Origin: Woeseiaceae bacterium
GTDB lineage: Bacteria > Pseudomonadota > Gammaproteobacteria > Steroidobacterales > Woeseiaceae
Assembly (NCBI GenBank): GCA_022615525.1
Contig: JAKEGN010000126.1
Location: 1-7,861 of the forward strand
Reading direction: 5' to 3'
Length of the DNA: 7,861 nt
The position numbers were made by a program, and so were the translations under genes. The notes beneath the pieces were generated by a model. The model did no database searches and was not told the DNA's origin. It saw only the letters and a list, made by a program, of their open reading frames with translations. How positions within the stretch are numbered: the stretch's first letter is position 1; the number at the start of each line of letters is the position of its first letter. Shown here piece after piece: positions 5,376 to 7,861 of the stretch.

Positions 5376-7028
5376 ATGAGCTACCTCGTCCTCGCCCGCA
5401 AATGGCGACCGAAAAACTTCGCCGAAACAGCGGGCCAGGAGCACGTCCTCAAGGCATTGACCAATGCGCTCGACAGCGGGCGCCTGCACCACGCGTACCT
5501 GTTCGCCGGAACCCGCGGCGTCGGCAAGACCACCATCGCGCGCATATTGGCAAAATCGCTCAATTGTGAAACCGGCGTCACGTCCGCACCTTGCGGCAAG
5601 TGCAGCGCCTGCCGCGAAATCGACGAAGGGCGCTTCGTCGACCTGATCGAAGTCGACGCCGCTTCGCGAACCAAGGTCGATGACACCCGCGACCTGCTGG
5701 ACAATGTGCAGTACGCACCGGCGAGAGGTCGATTCAAGGTCTACCTGATCGACGAAGTGCACATGCTGTCGAAAAGTTCCTTCAACGCGTTGTTGAAGAC
5801 ACTGGAAGAACCGCCGCCGCATGTAAAGTTCCTGTTCGCAACAACGGATCCGCAGAAACTCCCTATCACGGTGTTGTCGCGCTGACTGCAATTCAACCTG
5901 AAGCGCCTGAGTCCACAACTCATACGCGAACGCCTGGAGCACATCATGTCGGCCGAAAACATTCCCGCCGAGCCGGCAGCGCTTGGCGCTATTGCGCGTG
6001 CGGCCGACGGCAGCCTGCGGGATGCACTGAGCCTGCTGGACCAGGCTATCGCCTACTGTGGCGGAAACGTCAGCGCCGATCAGGTCAGCCAGATGCTCGG
6101 CACCATCGACCGGCAACACGTATCGCGTTTGCTGAAGCTGCTGGCGGCCGGCGACGGCCCCGGCCTGCTGCAGGCGATTGCAGGGATCGACCAGCAGTTC
6201 CCGGACTATTCCACCCTGTTGCAGGATCTCGCGCGCGAATTGCAGAAAATCGCGGTGTACCAGGTTGTCGCGGCGGTCGATGCGGAGGACGAGTCCGAAG
6301 AAGCGGAGATCATGGAACTGGCCGGCCAGCTGGCGGCGGAAGACGTGCAGCTGTTCTACCAGACGGCGCTGATCGGACGCCGCGACCTGCACCTGGCCCC
6401 GGATCCGCGCAGCGGGGTCGAAATGACCCTGTTGCGGATGCTGGCGTTTCAGCCGGCTGCGGCGACCCAGGCGATGGGGGCAGCCTCCCGTGGACCTGCC
6501 GTGGAACCGGCTGCGCGCGGCAGACCCCCGGATACAGCGAAGACCGCAACGCCAGTACCGGGCGGATCGCGATCCGCCGCCGGCAATGGCCATACGGCCG
6601 GCAAGGCGGAGTGGACCGAGCCGGACTGGTTTGAACTCGTCGAGCGGCTCGACCTGAAGGGCGCTGCTCGGCTGCTGGCGGGCAACTGCGCTTACCTGCG
6701 GCGCGATGGAGCAACCGTTTACCTGGGCCTCGACCGGAGCTTCGAGTCGACGCTCTCGAAATCGCGCCAGGAGGCGCTCGCCGCTGCGCTGACGGCATAC
6801 TTCGGCGAACCGTTGCGGGTCGAGATAGCGATCGGCAAGGCGCAGTCCGAGACACCGATGCAAAAGAAAGCGCGACTCGGTGATGAACAACTGGAAGCGG
6901 CACGGGCTTCACTCGAGGCCGATCCCAATGTGATGGCGCTGCGCGACATGTTCGGTGCAGAACTCAATCCGGAGTCCGTCGAAATTCTGCCGGCACGAAA
7001 TCCAGGAAACAAGGAGCAGGGTCCATGA
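5376..7028 (+). CDS. dnaX: DNA polymerase III clamp-loader subunit tau (DnaX), interrupted by an in-frame TGA
   Basis: DnaX is the ATPase of the clamp loader, which opens and places the beta clamp; the full-length tau form also ties the polymerase to the helicase. Read through codon 170, the protein has 550 positions (E. coli tau 643). Visible are Walker A GTRGVGKT (45-52), zinc cysteines C64, C73, C76 and C79, Walker B LIDEVH (124-129), sensor 1 ATTDPQ (155-160), the arginine finger R169, and sensor 2 GSLRDAL with R215. A Pro/Ala/Gly-rich linker (about 365-415) precedes a tau-type C-terminal domain starting near EPDWFELVERL and ending ARASLEADPNVMALRDMFGAEL. The ATG at 5376 aligns with E. 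coli MSYQVLARKWRP; GGAA sits 5 bases upstream. Codon 170 is TGA where the SRC cysteine belongs; both sides stay in frame and conserved. If the stop is real, the first product is a 169-residue fragment ending at the arginine finger. The stop overlaps ebfC as ATGA. Confidence 0.93.
5883..5885 (+). other. In-frame TGA at the conserved SRC-motif cysteine codon of dnaX
   Basis: The codons around it read LSR-TGA-LQFNLKRLSP; relatives read LSR-Cys-LQF. One base (TGC or TGT to TGA) explains the change, with no indel. The next base is C, and UGAC is known as a weak termination context in E. coli, as in the prfB frameshift site. TGA is used as a genuine stop by all four - strand genes and at the end of dnaX itself, so the genetic code is not globally changed. 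Confidence 0.95.
5903..5927 (+). other. Small hairpin downstream of the dnaX TGA
   Basis: TGAGT (5908-5912) pairs with ACTCA (5918-5922) around a CCACA loop, and GCG (5903-5905) pairs with CGC (5925-5927) across a 2x2 internal loop. The loop begins 27 bases after the TGA, inside the distance window for bacterial selenocysteine elements. The loop lacks the guanosine that such elements carry at its first or second position. It may be a chance structure. Confidence 0.3.
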
Positions 7029-7348
7029 AAGGTGGCATAGGCCAGCTGATGAAGCAGGCACAAAAAATGCAGGCCGATATGCAAAGGGCGCAGGAAGAAA
7101 TGGCCCATCTCACGGTAACCGGTGAATCCGGTGGCGGCATGGTGAAGGTCACGATGACCTGCAAGCATGAGGTCCGTAGGCTGCAAATCGACGATTCGCT
7201 GATCGGCGACGACAGGGAGATGCTGGAGGACCTCATTATCGCCGCATTCAATGACGCGATCGGCCGTGTCGAACGAACCGTGCAGGAGAAGTTCTCCGGT
7301 CTAACGTCCGGCCTGAGTTTGCCGCCGGGCATGAAACTTCCGTTCTAG
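7025..7348 (+). CDS. ebfC: YbaB/EbfC-family nucleoid-associated DNA-binding protein
   Basis: This small protein of 107 residues (E. coli YbaB is about 109) forms dimers that bind DNA and help organise the nucleoid. The sequence follows the family throughout: KGGIGQLMKQAQKMQADMQRAQEEM forms the first helix, GESGGGMVKVTMTC the central strand region with its glycine turn, then IDDSLIGDDREMLEDLIIAAFNDA and the C-terminal GLSLPPGMKLPF. AGGAG (7012-7016) sits 8 bases before the ATG, and the ATG overlaps the dnaX stop by 4 bases, so translation is likely coupled. The dnaX-ybaB-recR order is widely conserved in bacteria and suggests a shared link to replication and repair, although the exact role of the protein is still debated. 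Nothing is unusual in it. Confidence 0.96.
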   Translation: MKGGIGQLMKQAQKMQADMQRAQEEMAHLTVTGESGGGMVKVTMTCKHEVRRLQIDDSLIGDDREMLEDLIIAAFNDAIGRVERTVQEKFSGLTSGLSLPPGMKLPF

Positions 7349-7357
7349 TTCGCGGTT

Positions 7358-7861
7358 GTGGCAACGTCGTACTCCCCCTTGCTGGTGCGCCTCATCGATG
7401 CCTTGTGCTGCATGCCGGGAGTCGGCCGAAAGTCTGCGCAACGTATCGCGTTTCACTTGCTCGAACGCGACCGCGGTGGAGCCGCGTTGATGGCCAACGC
7501 GCTGGCCGAAGCAGCGTCGGGCATCGGGCATTGCCGGCAATGCCGCATGTTTACGGAAAACGAGCTTTGCAACATCTGTTCCGCCGATGGCAGGGATGCA
7601 TCGTTGCTGTGTGCGGTCGAGTCACCGGCCGACGTCATGGCGATCGAGGATGCGACCGGTTATCGAGGTCATTATTTCGTGCTGATGGGCCACCTGTCGC
7701 CGCTGGATGGCATCGGGCCGACGGAACTGGGGCTCGCGGCGCTGGAGGACCGCCTCGGAAGCGGTGGTGTCTCGGAACTGATCATTGCCACAAACCCGAC
7801 GGTGGAGGGCGATGCGACTGCGCATTACCTGGCCGGAATTGCCGCGCGCTGCAATGTGCAG
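7358..7861 (+). CDS. recR: Recombination mediator protein RecR (3' part outside the window)
   Basis: RecR works with RecO (and RecF) to load RecA onto SSB-coated single-stranded gaps. The visible 168 codons carry the N-terminal helix-hairpin-helix region (LCCMPGVGRKSAQRIAF, 16-32), the zinc-binding cysteines C59, C62, C71 and C74, and the start of the TOPRIM domain (AVESPADVMAIE from 86, then YFVLMGHLSPLDGIGP and ATNPTVEGDATAHYLA). Compared with the 201-residue E. coli protein, roughly 33 residues are missing past the right edge. I chose the GTG at 7358, 9 bases after the ebfC stop; it gives MATSYSPLLVRLIDAL, matching the family start, and the frame upstream is closed by that stop. There is no good ribosome site, so translation probably depends on coupling to ebfC. 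Confidence 0.93.
   Translation, partial: MATSYSPLLVRLIDALCCMPGVGRKSAQRIAFHLLERDRGGAALMANALAEAASGIGHCRQCRMFTENELCNICSADGRDASLLCAVESPADVMAIEDATGYRGHYFVLMGHLSPLDGIGPTELGLAALEDRLGSGGVSELIIATNPTVEGDATAHYLAGIAARCNVQ

Noticed and set aside
5883..5885. Genome-wide reassignment of UGA to an amino acid
   Set aside because: TGA ends the permease, amidase, aminotransferase and dehydrogenase genes and dnaX itself, each at the expected family length, so UGA is a normal stop here.
5178..6890. A 570-codon open frame on the - strand opposite dnaX
   Set aside because: Its product is rich in Arg, Gln and Val with no family resemblance and it mirrors the codon bias of dnaX. It also overlaps the ffs gene. It is an antisense shadow.

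Overview
The window looks like chromosomal DNA of a GC-rich proteobacterium, most likely a gammaproteobacterium. The main evidence is the right half: a small bacterial SRP RNA gene (ffs), then dnaX, ybaB/ebfC and recR in that order on the + strand, a familiar gammaproteobacterial arrangement, and a DnaX N-terminal domain very close to the E. coli type. No database search was possible; identities come from motifs and remembered family sequences.

Layout. Positions 1-79 carry two near-identical 20-base direct repeats resembling the multiple terminal repeats of an IS21-family insertion sequence, whose body would lie left of the window. Positions 80-188 hold no recognisable gene. From 5033 down to 189, on the - strand, runs a tight four-gene operon: a plant-type (ALDH12-like) delta-1-pyrroline-5-carboxylate dehydrogenase, a YbdL-type PLP aminotransferase, a YafV/Nit2-type omega-amidase and an APC-superfamily amino acid permease. 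The genes are 17 bp apart or overlap (13 bp, then a TTGA start/stop overlap). A 117-bp divergent gap separates this operon from ffs (about 5152-5257), which has a well-placed sigma-70-like promoter. dnaX (5376-7028), ebfC (7025-7348, ATGA overlap) and recR (GTG start at 7358, running off the right edge) follow on the + strand.

How the genes work together. The - strand operon reads as an amino acid uptake and nitrogen-recovery module. The permease imports an amino acid. The aminotransferase and omega-amidase together form a 'glutaminase II' pair: transamination using glutamine yields 2-oxoglutaramate, which the amidase hydrolyses to 2-oxoglutarate and ammonia. The dehydrogenase would oxidise glutamate semialdehyde/P5C to glutamate. 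The true substrate is not known from sequence. The + strand block is the housekeeping replication/repair set: SRP RNA, clamp-loader subunit, nucleoid-associated protein and recombination mediator.

The most striking observation is an in-frame TGA at 5883-5885 inside dnaX, exactly where the conserved Cys of the Ser-Arg-Cys (SRC) motif should be (codon 170). Reading frame and conservation continue intact on both sides. dnaX is essential in bacteria where this has been tested, so this is a base-call error, a nonsense mutation, or a recoded/read-through codon. A small hairpin lies downstream, but it does not fit the usual bacterial SECIS rules. Sequencing error is the simplest explanation, and a raw-read check would settle it.
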